From contig NZ_LT629766.1 in the NCBI RefSeq assembly GCF_900105315.1, positions 1,178,001 to 1,242,000 on the forward strand: a DNA stretch of 64,000 bases, read 5' to 3'. Each line of letters opens with the position of its first letter. Position 1 is the first letter of the stretch. Origin of the DNA: Brevibacterium siliguriense. Lineage in GTDB: Bacteria; Actinomycetota; Actinomycetes; Actinomycetales; Brevibacteriaceae. Position numbers and translations under genes: made by a program. The notes beneath the pieces are model-generated. The model saw only the letters and a list, made by a program, of their open reading frames with translations. It did no database searches and was not told the origin of the DNA. Positions 1 to 8,627 of this stretch are shown piece after piece.

Positions 1-1
1 C

Positions 2-193
2 GCCGGTGCGGTCACCGTCGAAGCCGTGTTCTCGTGGCCGGGGCTGGGCAAGCTCACCTTCGAAGCCATCCGCGGACCCGACCTGCCGCTGCTGCAAGGC
101 ACCTTCGTCGTGTTCTCGGCGATCATCATCGTGATGAACCTCGCCGCCGATATCGTCTACCGATTCCTCGATCCCCGCGTCAGGAGGGCCTGA
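2..193 (+). CDS. ABC peptide transporter permease, C-terminal end (DppB/OppB-like), partial
   Basis: Only the last 63 codons are in the window; the gene begins upstream. The visible part reads through the typical BPD_transp_1 permease ending: a loop with FSWPGLG and a last membrane segment (roughly FVVFSAIIIVMNLAADIVY) followed by the short cytoplasmic tail LDPRVRR, which is the normal ending of DppB/OppB family proteins. Its TGA overlaps the ATG of the next permease by one base (TGATG), so the two are one operon and probably translationally coupled. The role, import of di- or oligopeptides together with the following genes, is inferred from family and context; the substrate cannot be read from the sequence. 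Confidence 0.85.
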   Translation, partial: AGAVTVEAVFSWPGLGKLTFEAIRGPDLPLLQGTFVVFSAIIIVMNLAADIVYRFLDPRVRRA

Positions 194-1176
194 TGAGCGC
201 TGACACCCCCGCCGAGGCGGCCCCCGGCCACTCAGCGAACGAACCGGATCCGCATGGGTCGGAATCCCGGGCATCAAGCCCCGCCGTCGACGGCGCGAAG
301 CTCGTGCGCGAACGCCGGCTGAGGAATGCGAAGAAGAACTGGGCGCTCTTCCGCTCCGATGTGCCGGCGCTCATCGGCGCAATCGTGCTCCTCTTCTTCA
401 TCGTCATCGCGATCGCAGCCCCGCTCATTGCGCCGGTGTCGATGCTGGACGTCACGAAGCAGCTCGACGTTCCCCGCTACGCCCCGCCGAGCCTCGACCA
501 CCCCCTGGGCACCGACGACTTGGGACGAGAGCTGTGGGTGCGCATCCTCTGGGGAGCCCGCGTCTCGATCCTCGTCGGTGTCGCCGCGACCGTCATGTCG
601 ATGGTCATCGGCACCATCATGGGCCTGGCCGCCGGTCACTTCACGGGACTGTTCGGCGGGATCATCATGCGCATCGTCGACTTCTTCATCGTGCTGCCCT
701 CCCTGCTGCTCGCGATCGTGCTGTCCTCCGTGTTGGAGCGCGGAGTCTTCACGATCGTCGTCGCCATCGGACTGACCTCGTGGGCGTCGACGGCGCGGAT
801 CGTGCGATCGCAGACCTTGAGCGTCGAATCCCGGCTCTACATCGAACGGGCGCGCATCCTCGGTGCCGGTCATTCCCATATCCTGTTCCGTCACCTGCTG
901 CCGGCGGTGATGCCGCTCGTGCTTGCGAACACGACCCTGACCGTCGGTGGGGCGATCATCGCCGAATCGACGCTGTCGTTCCTCGGCCTCGGCGATACGT
1001 CGAAGGAATCGTGGGGCACGATCCTGAAGAACTCGATGGACGTCTCCGCGGCGACCTCCGGCTACTGGTGGTACGTGCTCACCCCGGGTATCGCAATCCT
1101 GCTGGTCGTGCTCGCGTTCACGATGGTCGGACGCGCATTCGAGGCCATCATCAACCCCGCCCTGAGGAGCCGCTGA
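193..1176 (+). CDS. ABC peptide transporter permease (DppC/OppC-like)
   Basis: 327 residues. An N-terminal hydrophilic stretch of about 40 residues rich in Ala/Pro/Glu precedes the first membrane segment (IGAIVLLFFIVIAIAAPLIAPV), then the OppC signature region (HPLGTDDLGRELWVRILWGAR) and the core permease domain with five more membrane segments and the EAA-type loop around ERARILGAGHSHILFRHLLP. This is the second membrane subunit of a dipeptide/oligopeptide importer. I chose the ATG at 193, which overlaps the stop of the upstream permease, rather than longer in-frame starts that would run into that gene. It is joined to the ATPase gene downstream by another TGATG overlap. Confidence 0.93.
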   Translation: MSADTPAEAAPGHSANEPDPHGSESRASSPAVDGAKLVRERRLRNAKKNWALFRSDVPALIGAIVLLFFIVIAIAAPLIAPVSMLDVTKQLDVPRYAPPSLDHPLGTDDLGRELWVRILWGARVSILVGVAATVMSMVIGTIMGLAAGHFTGLFGGIIMRIVDFFIVLPSLLLAIVLSSVLERGVFTIVVAIGLTSWASTARIVRSQTLSVESRLYIERARILGAGHSHILFRHLLPAVMPLVLANTTLTVGGAIIAESTLSFLGLGDTSKESWGTILKNSMDVSAATSGYWWYVLTPGIAILLVVLAFTMVGRAFEAIINPALRSR

Positions 1177-2831
1177 TGACCGACCTTCAGTTCGAGAACG
1201 TCTCGATCACCTACCGATCCTCATCCGACCGCGGGGACGTCGTCGCCGTCAAGGACATCAGCCTCGACCTGCCCGCCGGTGCCACCCTGGGCATTGCGGG
1301 GGAGTCCGGATCGGGGAAGTCGACGCTGATCATGTCGGCTCTGCGTCTGCTGCCGAAGTCCGCTCGCCTTGACGGTCGGGTCCTCCTCGGCGGGCAGGAC
1401 ATCCGGGAGCTGAGCTTCGGCCAGATCCGTGCCGTCCGCTGGGCGCAGGCCTCGATCGTCTTCCAAGGTGCCCTGCACTCGCTCAACCCCGTCCGCGAAG
1501 TCGGGAGTCAGATCATCGAAGCCCTCGAACACCATTCGAAGGGCACATGGACGACTCCGCAGAAGCGCCGCGACCGGATGTTCGAACTCCTCTCCGAGGT
1601 CAATCTCGAAGCCGCGAAGTCGAGTGCGTATCCGCACGAGCTCTCCGGCGGGCAGAAGCAACGGATCATGATCGCCATGGCGCTCGCCTGCGACCCCGAC
1701 ATCATCATCGCCGATGAGCCGACCACCGCTCTCGACGTCATCGTGCAGCAGCAGATCCTCACCGGCCTGGCCCGCCTCGTCGCCGAACGCGGGATCTCGC
1801 TGCTGATGATCAGCCACGACCTCGCCGTGCTCTCGGCCGTCTGCGCGGACCTCGCGATCATGCGCCACGGCCGCCTCATCGAATACGGACCCAGCGACAC
1901 GGTGTGTCTGTCTCCCCAGGAGGACTACACGAAGCAGCTCGCCGGTGCGTTCCCGCAGATCGGGGACCCCGAATCCCGGCTGAATCCCCGGACGACCAAA
2001 CCCGCCGAGGTGGCCCGGGCCGAACCGTTCACCATGACGGATGAGGTGGTGCTCGCGGCGAAGGATCTCAGCGTCTCCTTCGACACCCGGCGGGGTCGCG
2101 AACGAGCGGTGCGCGGGGTGGATCTGCGCCTTCGGAAGGCGGAGATCCTCGCCGTCGTCGGCCAGTCCGGTTCGGGGAAGACGACTCTGGCACGCTCTCT
2201 GCTCGGACTGCAGGAAGTGGAATCGGGTTCGCAGCTGTCGTTTGCCGGCAAGCCGCTGCCGCGGCAGGCGAAGGAGCTGCGGACGTTCCGGCGGCAGGTG
2301 CAGATGATTCTGCAGGACCCGGCAGGGTCGCTCAACCCCAAGCGAAGCGTGTACGAAGCCGTGGTCGAAGGCCTGCGTGTGCAGGGGATCAAAGACCGCG
2401 AGTACGAGCGGGTCGTCGGTGCCCTCGAAGCCGCCGAGCTCACGCCGGCCGAGGACTATCTCGAGTCGATCCCACAGGAACTCTCGGGCGGACAACGGCA
2501 GCGCGTCGTCATCGCCGGTGCACTTGCTCTCGACCCTCAGGTGCTCATCGCCGATGAACCCGTCGCGTCATTGGATGCGTCCGTGCGCGGAGAGATCCTG
2601 TCGCTGTTCCTCGCGCTGAAGAAGAACCTCGGAATGAGTGCGCTCATCATCACCCACGACCTCGGGCTGGCGTGGAACATCGCGGATACGGTGGCCGTGA
2701 TGAAAAGAGGCGAGATCGTCGAATACGGTGAGGTCGACAGGGTGCTGTCCGACCCGCAGCACGAATACACGCAGGAGCTGCTCGCCGCGGTTCCGCGGTG
2801 GGGAAGTCAGAGTCTGGTGAGGAATGAGTAG
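1176..2831 (+). CDS. Peptide ABC transporter ATP-binding protein, fused DppD-DppF type
   Basis: 551 residues with two complete nucleotide-binding domains in one chain, as in many actinobacterial Dpp/Opp systems. First domain: Walker A GESGSGKST at about residues 42-50, signature LSGGQKQ near 156, Walker B IIIADEP near 175. Second domain: Walker A GQSGSGKTT near 329, signature LSGGQRQ near 436, Walker B VLIADEP. Both have the H-loop histidine (SHDLA and THDLG). It energises the permease pair encoded immediately upstream. The ATG overlaps the permease stop (TGATG), and the 3' end overlaps the next gene by 8 bases. The periplasmic-type binding protein is not in view and is expected upstream of the window. 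Confidence 0.95.
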   Translation: MTDLQFENVSITYRSSSDRGDVVAVKDISLDLPAGATLGIAGESGSGKSTLIMSALRLLPKSARLDGRVLLGGQDIRELSFGQIRAVRWAQASIVFQGALHSLNPVREVGSQIIEALEHHSKGTWTTPQKRRDRMFELLSEVNLEAAKSSAYPHELSGGQKQRIMIAMALACDPDIIIADEPTTALDVIVQQQILTGLARLVAERGISLLMISHDLAVLSAVCADLAIMRHGRLIEYGPSDTVCLSPQEDYTKQLAGAFPQIGDPESRLNPRTTKPAEVARAEPFTMTDEVVLAAKDLSVSFDTRRGRERAVRGVDLRLRKAEILAVVGQSGSGKTTLARSLLGLQEVESGSQLSFAGKPLPRQAKELRTFRRQVQMILQDPAGSLNPKRSVYEAVVEGLRVQGIKDREYERVVGALEAAELTPAEDYLESIPQELSGGQRQRVVIAGALALDPQVLIADEPVASLDASVRGEILSLFLALKKNLGMSALIITHDLGLAWNIADTVAVMKRGEIVEYGEVDRVLSDPQHEYTQELLAAVPRWGSQSLVRNE

Positions 2832-3921
2832 AACGGACAGCGTCGGGAGCGAACGAGCGGGCGCACCGGCGGGAGGCACCGGGGGCGAACGAGCGGGCGC
2901 TCCGAGCCCGTATCTCGATTCGGCACCCCTGAAGCCCGGCGATACCGTTCGGCTGATCGCGCCGTCGGGACCCACCGACGAGGAATCGCTGCAGCGCGCA
3001 ATCGCTCAGCTCGAATCCTGGGGACTCGACGTCGTGCCAGGCGACAACGTCCGCAGCCGACATCCGCGGGTGAAGTACCTGGCCGGCACGGACGCCGAAC
3101 GCCGCTCCGACCTCGTCGAAGCCTGGTGCGATCCGGGCACGGATGCGGTCATCGCGCTGCGCGGAGGATATGGGGCCATGCGGCTGCTCGACGGCATCGA
3201 CTTCGAGGTCATGCGCCGGCACATGATGCGCCGGGACGGCCGCCCCAAGCTGCTCACCGGGTCCTCGGACATCACCGCACTGCACCAGGCATGGGAGAAC
3301 CACCTCGGCGTGGCGAGCCTGTTCTGCCCGATGGTCGGCAACGACCCGTTCAAGAACTCGGCCGTCGTCCCGGACGAGGTGGCCTCTTGGCTGTTCCGGC
3401 CCTGGAGCGGCCGCGAGCTCGGCTTCCCCGCAGAGAAGCCCGCGGAGGAGCGCGCTGCGAATCGCCCGCTCAGCCGGGCTCAGACGCTCGTTCCGGGGAG
3501 AGCGAAGGGTCGCCTCGGAGGGGGAAATCTCAGTCTCATCGCCGCTGGGATGGGCAGTCCCGAGCTCATCGATGTGCGGGAACGGCGTGAGCGGCGCGGT
3601 CCGAGCATCCTCATGCTCGAGGACGTCGACGAGGAACTGTATCGGCTCGACAATCTCATGGTGCAGCTGGTCCGCGGCGGGTGGTTCGCCTCGGCGGATG
3701 CGGTGGTGCTCGGGTCGTGGGAGGACTGCGCTCCCGTCCACGAGGTGGAGGCGCTGATGATCGACTACCTCGGCGGACTGGGAATTCCGATCGTGTCGGA
3801 GATGGGATTCGGCCACGACCCCGATGCGCCGAGTGTTCCGCTCGGCGTCGATGTCACCCTCGACGCGGAGCCGGGGGAGCGGCCGCGGCTGTGGGTGGAT
3901 CGCGCGGGCGGGCAGACATGA
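2824..3921 (+). CDS. LD-carboxypeptidase / MccF-like serine peptidase (S66 family)
   Basis: 365 residues. After a low-complexity N-terminus the S66 fold starts at LKPGDTVRLIAPSGPTDEES. The nucleophile elbow LLTGSSDIT, the family tail motif GFGHDPD and the dimer-domain features fit LD-carboxypeptidase A and MccF. Such enzymes remove the terminal D-Ala from murein tetrapeptide or cleave acyl-sulfamoyl-adenylate peptides. The start lies inside the end of the ABC ATPase gene (8-base overlap), so expression is coupled to the transporter. Context with a dipeptide transporter, an M19 dipeptidase and a second serine hydrolase suggests use of imported murein peptides or D-amino-acid peptides. The exact substrate is inference. 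Confidence 0.88.
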   Translation: MSRTDSVGSERAGAPAGGTGGERAGAPSPYLDSAPLKPGDTVRLIAPSGPTDEESLQRAIAQLESWGLDVVPGDNVRSRHPRVKYLAGTDAERRSDLVEAWCDPGTDAVIALRGGYGAMRLLDGIDFEVMRRHMMRRDGRPKLLTGSSDITALHQAWENHLGVASLFCPMVGNDPFKNSAVVPDEVASWLFRPWSGRELGFPAEKPAEERAANRPLSRAQTLVPGRAKGRLGGGNLSLIAAGMGSPELIDVRERRERRGPSILMLEDVDEELYRLDNLMVQLVRGGWFASADAVVLGSWEDCAPVHEVEALMIDYLGGLGIPIVSEMGFGHDPDAPSVPLGVDVTLDAEPGERPRLWVDRAGGQT

Positions 3922-3985
3922 TGGGACCGACGACGTGTAGGCGGCCGCACCCGACGGGGCCTTGAACGCTTCGGAGCGAGCAGGC

Positions 3986-4816
3986 ATGAACGAAACGAGA
4001 CTGACAGGAACGATGATGAGCGAATTGAAATTCGATGGATTGCCCGGAGTGCGCTTCAGCGCTCTGGCCTTCGACGTCGACAGTGGGGAACGGGTGTTCG
4101 CCTACAATGAGAACGACGAACTCGACACCGCCAGCATGGGCAAGGTCTTCCTGCTCCACACAGCTTTGCAGATGTATAAGGACGGCAATCTCGACCTGGA
4201 GGAGCGCCTGCATCGGCGGCCGTCGGAGCGAGTCGACGAATCCGGGATCTGGTACCTCATGGAGCAGGACGATCTGAGCATCTTCGACGTCGCTCTGCTC
4301 ATCGGCGCGTTCAGCGACAACTTCGCCACGAATGTGCTCATCCGCAGGGTCGGTCTGGCGAATGTCGCGGACCAGGTGGAGAAGCTCGGATACCGGAACT
4401 CGGGTCTGCACGACTTTCTGCGCTGGCCGCGCCCGGCCAAGGCGCCGCGGACCCTGTCGACGGGAACGGCCGCGGAGATCAGTGGATTCATGGCCCGACA
4501 TGCCAAGGACGAGTTCTGGGACGAGTCGACGAATGAGGTCTTCCGGCGCTGGTTAGGAGCCGGCGCGGACACCTCGATGGTCGCCTCGGCGTTCGATCTC
4601 GATCCGCTCGCGCATTACAACTATCAGCGCGACGTGTGGGTGTGGAACAAGACCGGCACGAACGGGACGATCAGGGCCGACGCGGGGATCGTGATGACGC
4701 GGACACGTCGAGTCGCCTATGCGGTGTTCGCGAACTGGGAGCCGGGCACCGACCGCGTCGTCGACGTCATGCCGGTCATGCGCGAAGCCGGCGACGCGAT
4801 CTACCGGTTCCTCTGA
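3986..4816 (+). CDS. Class A beta-lactamase-fold serine hydrolase, cytoplasmic
   Basis: 276 residues from this ATG (a GGAG lies 9 bases upstream; ATG 4016, with AGGA 6 bases upstream, is an equally possible start). Active-site motifs of the class A beta-lactamase/transpeptidase fold are visible: SMGK (SxxK, Ser near residue 50), SDN near residue 109, and KTG near residue 221 (WNKTGTNG). I do not see the omega-loop ExxLN motif that carries the deacylating Glu166 of true beta-lactamases, and there is no signal peptide. It is therefore more likely a cytoplasmic peptidase or esterase acting on peptides brought in by the neighbouring transporter than a resistance enzyme. Spacing to the LD-carboxypeptidase is 64 bases. 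Confidence 0.82.
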   Translation: MNETRLTGTMMSELKFDGLPGVRFSALAFDVDSGERVFAYNENDELDTASMGKVFLLHTALQMYKDGNLDLEERLHRRPSERVDESGIWYLMEQDDLSIFDVALLIGAFSDNFATNVLIRRVGLANVADQVEKLGYRNSGLHDFLRWPRPAKAPRTLSTGTAAEISGFMARHAKDEFWDESTNEVFRRWLGAGADTSMVASAFDLDPLAHYNYQRDVWVWNKTGTNGTIRADAGIVMTRTRRVAYAVFANWEPGTDRVVDVMPVMREAGDAIYRFL

Positions 4817-4836
4817 GTCCGATCGCGATGGCGAGC

Positions 4837-4865
4837 GCAACCATGATGGATGCAACCATGATGGA
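4837..4865. repeat. Two tandem copies of a 15-bp unit
   Basis: The 14-base string GCAACCATGATGGA occurs at 4837-4850 and again at 4852-4865, directly after the hydrolase stop codon. It contains ATG triplets but no supported reading frame. The meaning is unknown. Confidence 0.6.
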
Positions 4866-4908
4866 CCTGGCCGCGGCCGACCGCGAATCGGCGCGGAGAG
4901 CCGTGGGG

Positions 4909-4914
4909 TAGTCT
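4909..4914 (+). promoter_or_regulatory. -10 box TAGTCT, probably leaderless promoter of the DUF3870 gene
   Basis: TAGTCT fits the actinobacterial TANNNT -10 box. It ends 5 bases before an in-frame GTG (4920) and 8 bases before the ATG (4923), so the transcript would begin at or near the start codon. Confidence 0.5.
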
Positions 4915-4922
4915 GGTGGGTG

Positions 4923-5237
4923 ATGTCCGATACGATCTACCTCACAGGCGAAGCGAAGGCCCCGTCGAACAACCCGATCACCAGCCAGTTCGGCCTGTTC
5001 TACGTGGCGTTCGAGATCGCGCCGGACACCCACCGAATCCTCGATGTGGACTGCACGGCGACGTTGGCTCTGACCCGAAACTTCATTCGGAGCCTGTTCG
5101 TCGATGCCGACATCACGGACCCTGGTCGACTGATAGAGCGCATCCAGCGCCGCTACCACGGATCCTCGCAGAAGGCGCTGATCACGGCAGTGAACAACGC
5201 CGCGAAGAAGTACCGCGAGGTTGCCGCTCAGCAGTAA
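4923..5237 (+). CDS. DUF3870 domain-containing protein
   Basis: 104 residues. The sequence (start MSDTIYLTGEAKAP, core LDVDCTATLALTRNFIRSLF, end HGSSQKALITAVNNAAKKY) matches the small DUF3870 family, whose biochemical role is not known. Members often sit beside DUF819 membrane proteins, peptidases and dipeptide transporters, as here. There are no membrane segments or signal peptide. The start is ATG 4923, with a GTG immediately before it as an alternative. It has its own -10 box at 4909, so it may begin a second transcript leading into the DUF819 and dipeptidase genes. Confidence 0.8.
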   Translation: MSDTIYLTGEAKAPSNNPITSQFGLFYVAFEIAPDTHRILDVDCTATLALTRNFIRSLFVDADITDPGRLIERIQRRYHGSSQKALITAVNNAAKKYREVAAQQ

Positions 5238-5378
5238 GTCCGCCCATCCCGATTGCCCGGGCCCTCACCGGACCGGATCCGATCGACAACTGCACATTGC
5301 TCCATCCCGCACGGCATCGGCGGTGCCGCCAGCGTTGCCGCTGTCGGGATGGACGAATTCAATGAGGAAGTGTCGTTT

Positions 5379-6536
5379 GTGATTACGGACGGTTATCTAT
5401 TCATCAGCCTGTTACTGGCGATCTCCGCAGCGCTCGTCGTTGCGGACCGGAGCGGGCGTTTCAAACTCTTCAAGTACGTGCCCGGCTTCGTCATCCTCTA
5501 CATCGTGGCCGCGCTGCTCAACACCATCGGCGTCTTCGACCACGACGGCGGGGACATCACCGCCGTCGGGGACACCCTGCGCGAGGTGCTGCTGCCCGCG
5601 ATGATCCTGCTCATGCTGTTCAAGTGCGATGTCCGGCAGATCATCAAGCTCGGGCCGAAGCTGCTGCTCACCTTCGCCGTGACCGCGGCGAGCATCATCG
5701 CAGGCTTCATCGTCAGCTACCTCATCCTGCACTCCAGTCTCGACCCCGAAGCATGGAAGGCACTCGGCGCGCTCAACGCCTCCTGGACGGGCGGTTCGGC
5801 GAACATGGTCGCGGTGCAGGAGGTTGTCCAGGCGCCCAAGAACGTATTCGGCTACGTCCTCATCGTCGACACGGTGCTCTACTCCTTCTGGCTGCTGCTA
5901 GTCTTTTCCTCCGTCACCGTGTCCGACAAGTTCGACAAGTGGACGAAGGCCGATATGTCGAAGCTCGACTTCACCGACCGAGTCGCCGCCGAGGAGGAGA
6001 AGCCGATGACGCTGTCGTCGATCTTCGGCCTCATCGGATTCGCACTTCTGGCCTCCGCCCTGGCGATCCGCCTCGGCGAACTGCTGCCCGAGGTCGGAGC
6101 GGTCATCGACGGCACAGCGTGGACGATCCTCATCGTCAGCATCCTCGGCCTCGCCGTCGGAGCGACTCGATTCGGCAAGACCGCCGGATCCAATGAGCTG
6201 GCGACGATTCTGCTCTACCTCATCATCGGCATCATCGCCTCCGGCTCGGACTTCACGTCCCTGGCCGAAGCGCCGCTCTACCTGGTGGCAGGCATCATCG
6301 TTCTGATCGTCCACATCGCCATCATGCTCATCTACGCGAAACTCACCCGCACCGAACTCTTCAGCATCGCCGTGGCCAGCACCGCGAACATCGGCGGAAT
6401 CGCCTCGGCACCGGTCGTCGCGGGTGCCTTCAACCGGCAGCTCGTCCCCGTCGGCGTGCTGTTCGCGCTGATGGGCACGTTCCTGGGCACGTTCCTCGGC
6501 CTCTGGTCGGCCCAGATCCTGTCCGGGCTGGCATGA
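5379..6536 (+). CDS. DUF819 family membrane protein (YjcL-like)
   Basis: 385 residues from GTG 5379, which has a strong ribosome binding site (GAGGAAG, 8 bases upstream); an ATG at 5349 lacks one. About ten hydrophobic segments are visible, with the family hallmark TGGSANMVAVQ in the middle and NIGGIASAPVVAGAF near the end. A charged cytoplasmic loop (DKFDKWTKADMSKLDFTDR) splits the two halves. DUF819 proteins are uncharacterised, probably transporters. The position between DUF3870 and an M19 dipeptidase suggests a peptide or amino-acid carrier for this locus; that is inference. Confidence 0.87.
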   Translation: MITDGYLFISLLLAISAALVVADRSGRFKLFKYVPGFVILYIVAALLNTIGVFDHDGGDITAVGDTLREVLLPAMILLMLFKCDVRQIIKLGPKLLLTFAVTAASIIAGFIVSYLILHSSLDPEAWKALGALNASWTGGSANMVAVQEVVQAPKNVFGYVLIVDTVLYSFWLLLVFSSVTVSDKFDKWTKADMSKLDFTDRVAAEEEKPMTLSSIFGLIGFALLASALAIRLGELLPEVGAVIDGTAWTILIVSILGLAVGATRFGKTAGSNELATILLYLIIGIIASGSDFTSLAEAPLYLVAGIIVLIVHIAIMLIYAKLTRTELFSIAVASTANIGGIASAPVVAGAFNRQLVPVGVLFALMGTFLGTFLGLWSAQILSGLA

Positions 6537-6621
6537 TGAGCAGACCATCCCAACCTTGCCGAGGCGGCCGACCTCCTCATTCCACCTCTGACCGCACCCG
6601 CCCGACCGGAAGGAACCGACC

Positions 6622-7824
6622 ATGACCACACCAGACACGGCATCCGCAGCCTCCCCCGAATCCGCGGCCACTGCATCCGCCCCCGCCGTCGACGTCTTCG
6701 ACGGACACAATGACCTCGCCTGGTACCTGCGCGAGGAACGCGACTACAGCGTGGAGGGGCTCAACGATCCGAGCATCTCGCCGTTCACCACGATGGACCA
6801 GCTGGCGGCCGGCCACGTGGCGGCACAGTACTGGTCCGTCTACGTCCATTCCTCGATCACCGGAGCGGACGCGATCAAGGCCACGTGGGAGCAGATCGAC
6901 GCGGTCCAGCGCTTCGTCACCGCCTACCCGGAACGACTCGCCTTCGCCCGCACCGCCGCCGAGGTCCGCGCCGCCCGCAATGCCGGCAAGGTCGCCTCGC
7001 TCATGGGCGTCGAGGGAGGTCAGCAGATCGACGAGTCCATGGCCGTGCTGCGGTCATACGCGCGTGCAGGTGCGCGCTACATGACTCTGACCTGGTCGAC
7101 CACCCATTCCTGGGCCGACTCGGCCACCGACGAACCGGTTCACGGGGGCTTGAGCGACTTCGGCCGTGAGGTCGTGGCGGAGATGAACCGGATCGGCATG
7201 ATCCTCGACCTCTCCCACGTCGCGCCGTCGGTCATGCACCAGTCGCTGGACCAGAGCACACTGCCCGTGCTCTTCACCCACTCGTGCGCGTACGGGCTCA
7301 ACCCCCACCCGCGCAATATCCCCGACGAGGTCCTCGACCGTGTGCCCGGCAACGGGGGAGTGGCGATGATGACCTTCGTGCCCTCGTTCGTCTCGAACGC
7401 CCGCCGCGAATGGGTCGACGCCGGAGAACAGGGAATCGCCCCCGAGGTGACCGTGTCCCAGGTCGCCGACCACTGCGATTACGTACGCGAACGGATCGGC
7501 ATCGACCACATCGGCCTCGGGGGCGACATCTGCGGAGTCGATGAGCTGCCGACCGGACTCGGAGATGCGGGCCAATACCCGAACCTGTTCGCCGAGCTCG
7601 CTTCGCGCGGCTGGTCGCCGGACGATCTGCGCAAGCTCGGCTTCGACAATGCAATGCGCGTCCTCGACGCACACGAGGATGCGTACACGGCGTTCCTCGG
7701 CTCCGCCGACGACGCACCGTCTGCGGCCGACGTTCCGGCCGCCTCGGCGGGCAACCACGGCGTCACCGGCAGCGCCGCGTCCGCGGGCAGCGATCCGGCC
7801 GCCTCGGCGGGGGTGGAATCATGA
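6622..7824 (+). CDS. Membrane dipeptidase family protein (peptidase M19)
   Basis: 400 residues. The M19 renal-dipeptidase fold is recognisable by the metal-binding DGHNDLAW near the N-terminus, the bridging glutamate in GVEGG, LSHVAP and THSCAYGLNPHPRN with metal histidines, and GLGGDICGVDELP near the C-terminus. It hydrolyses dipeptides, often with a D- or dehydro-residue at the C-terminus. There is no signal peptide, so it acts in the cytoplasm. The last 40 residues are Ala/Ser/Gly-rich and look disordered. A ribosome binding site (GGAAGGAACC) precedes the ATG. The stop overlaps the next gene by four bases (ATGA). Confidence 0.92.
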   Translation: MTTPDTASAASPESAATASAPAVDVFDGHNDLAWYLREERDYSVEGLNDPSISPFTTMDQLAAGHVAAQYWSVYVHSSITGADAIKATWEQIDAVQRFVTAYPERLAFARTAAEVRAARNAGKVASLMGVEGGQQIDESMAVLRSYARAGARYMTLTWSTTHSWADSATDEPVHGGLSDFGREVVAEMNRIGMILDLSHVAPSVMHQSLDQSTLPVLFTHSCAYGLNPHPRNIPDEVLDRVPGNGGVAMMTFVPSFVSNARREWVDAGEQGIAPEVTVSQVADHCDYVRERIGIDHIGLGGDICGVDELPTGLGDAGQYPNLFAELASRGWSPDDLRKLGFDNAMRVLDAHEDAYTAFLGSADDAPSAADVPAASAGNHGVTGSAASAGSDPAASAGVES

Positions 7825-8522
7825 CGCGGTTGCTCGTCATCGTCAACGACGTGGAGTCCCAGCCGGGGCTGCTGACACGGTGGATGATCAGCGAAAACGT
7901 CGAATTCGATCTGCGCATCGGCGGGGTCTCGACTCTGCCGGGGCCGGCCGAGCTCGATGCCTATGACGGACTCGTCATGCTCGGCGGCGTGTACATGCCC
8001 GATGAGACTGATCGTGCCCCGTGGCTGGCCGATGAGGCCGAACTCGTCCGCCATGCCCTGGACACGGACCTTCCGCAGTTCGGGATCTGCCTCGGCGGGC
8101 AGCTCATCGCCCAGGTCGTCGGGGGTGATGTGCGCGCTCAGACCGGTGCGCCGGAGAAGGGATACACGCGCATCGACACCACCGCCGAGGCGGCCGCGGA
8201 CCCGGTGTTCTCAACGATCCGACCGCGGACGTCGTTCGTCGAAAGCCACGTGGACCGCATCGTCGCTCTCCCCGAGGAGGCGACCCTGCTGGCCACGAGC
8301 GAGGCATGTGATTTCCAGGCGTTCCGAGTGGGCCGGGCTTGGGGGACGCAGTTCCATCCGGAGTCGACGCGGGCGAACATCGAGCGCTGGGACGCGGCGA
8401 AACTGCAGACATTGGGGTTCGATAAAGATACCCTGTTGGAAGAAGCGATGGAGCTCGGGCCGGAGAGCGAACGTGATTCGAAGGCCCTGTTCTCGGCGTT
8501 TCTCACTGTGGTTCGGAACTGA
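7821..8522 (+). CDS. Type 1 glutamine amidotransferase (GATase1-like)
   Basis: 233 residues. The class I amidotransferase triad is visible: nucleophile Cys in GICLGGQ and catalytic His/Glu in WGTQFHPEST. The fold resembles GMP-synthase-type stand-alone amidotransferases and gamma-glutamyl hydrolases (PuuD-like). The ATG overlaps the dipeptidase stop codon (ATGA), so it is translated with it. Possible roles are hydrolysis of a gamma-glutamyl bond in peptides handled by this locus or glutamine-dependent amidation; the sequence does not decide. Confidence 0.88.
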   Translation: MTRLLVIVNDVESQPGLLTRWMISENVEFDLRIGGVSTLPGPAELDAYDGLVMLGGVYMPDETDRAPWLADEAELVRHALDTDLPQFGICLGGQLIAQVVGGDVRAQTGAPEKGYTRIDTTAEAAADPVFSTIRPRTSFVESHVDRIVALPEEATLLATSEACDFQAFRVGRAWGTQFHPESTRANIERWDAAKLQTLGFDKDTLLEEAMELGPESERDSKALFSAFLTVVRN

Positions 8523-8627
8523 AGCTTGTGTGTGAGGTTCGTGTCTGAGGCATACTAGGCGAGGCTCTGACCACAGTCAGGGTTGCCAGGTATGCGGCAC
8601 AGCAGCCGCATTGGACACGGAGGAATC

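Noticed and set aside
3962..3985. TTG at 3962 as start of the beta-lactamase-fold gene
   Set aside because: The ATG at 3986 has a GGAG at good spacing and the fold begins well after it; the extra residues add nothing.
2650..3987. Long antisense reading frame of 445 codons opposite the LD-carboxypeptidase
   Set aside because: It has no recognisable domain, spans the ends of two clear genes, and is the expected shadow of high-GC coding sequence.
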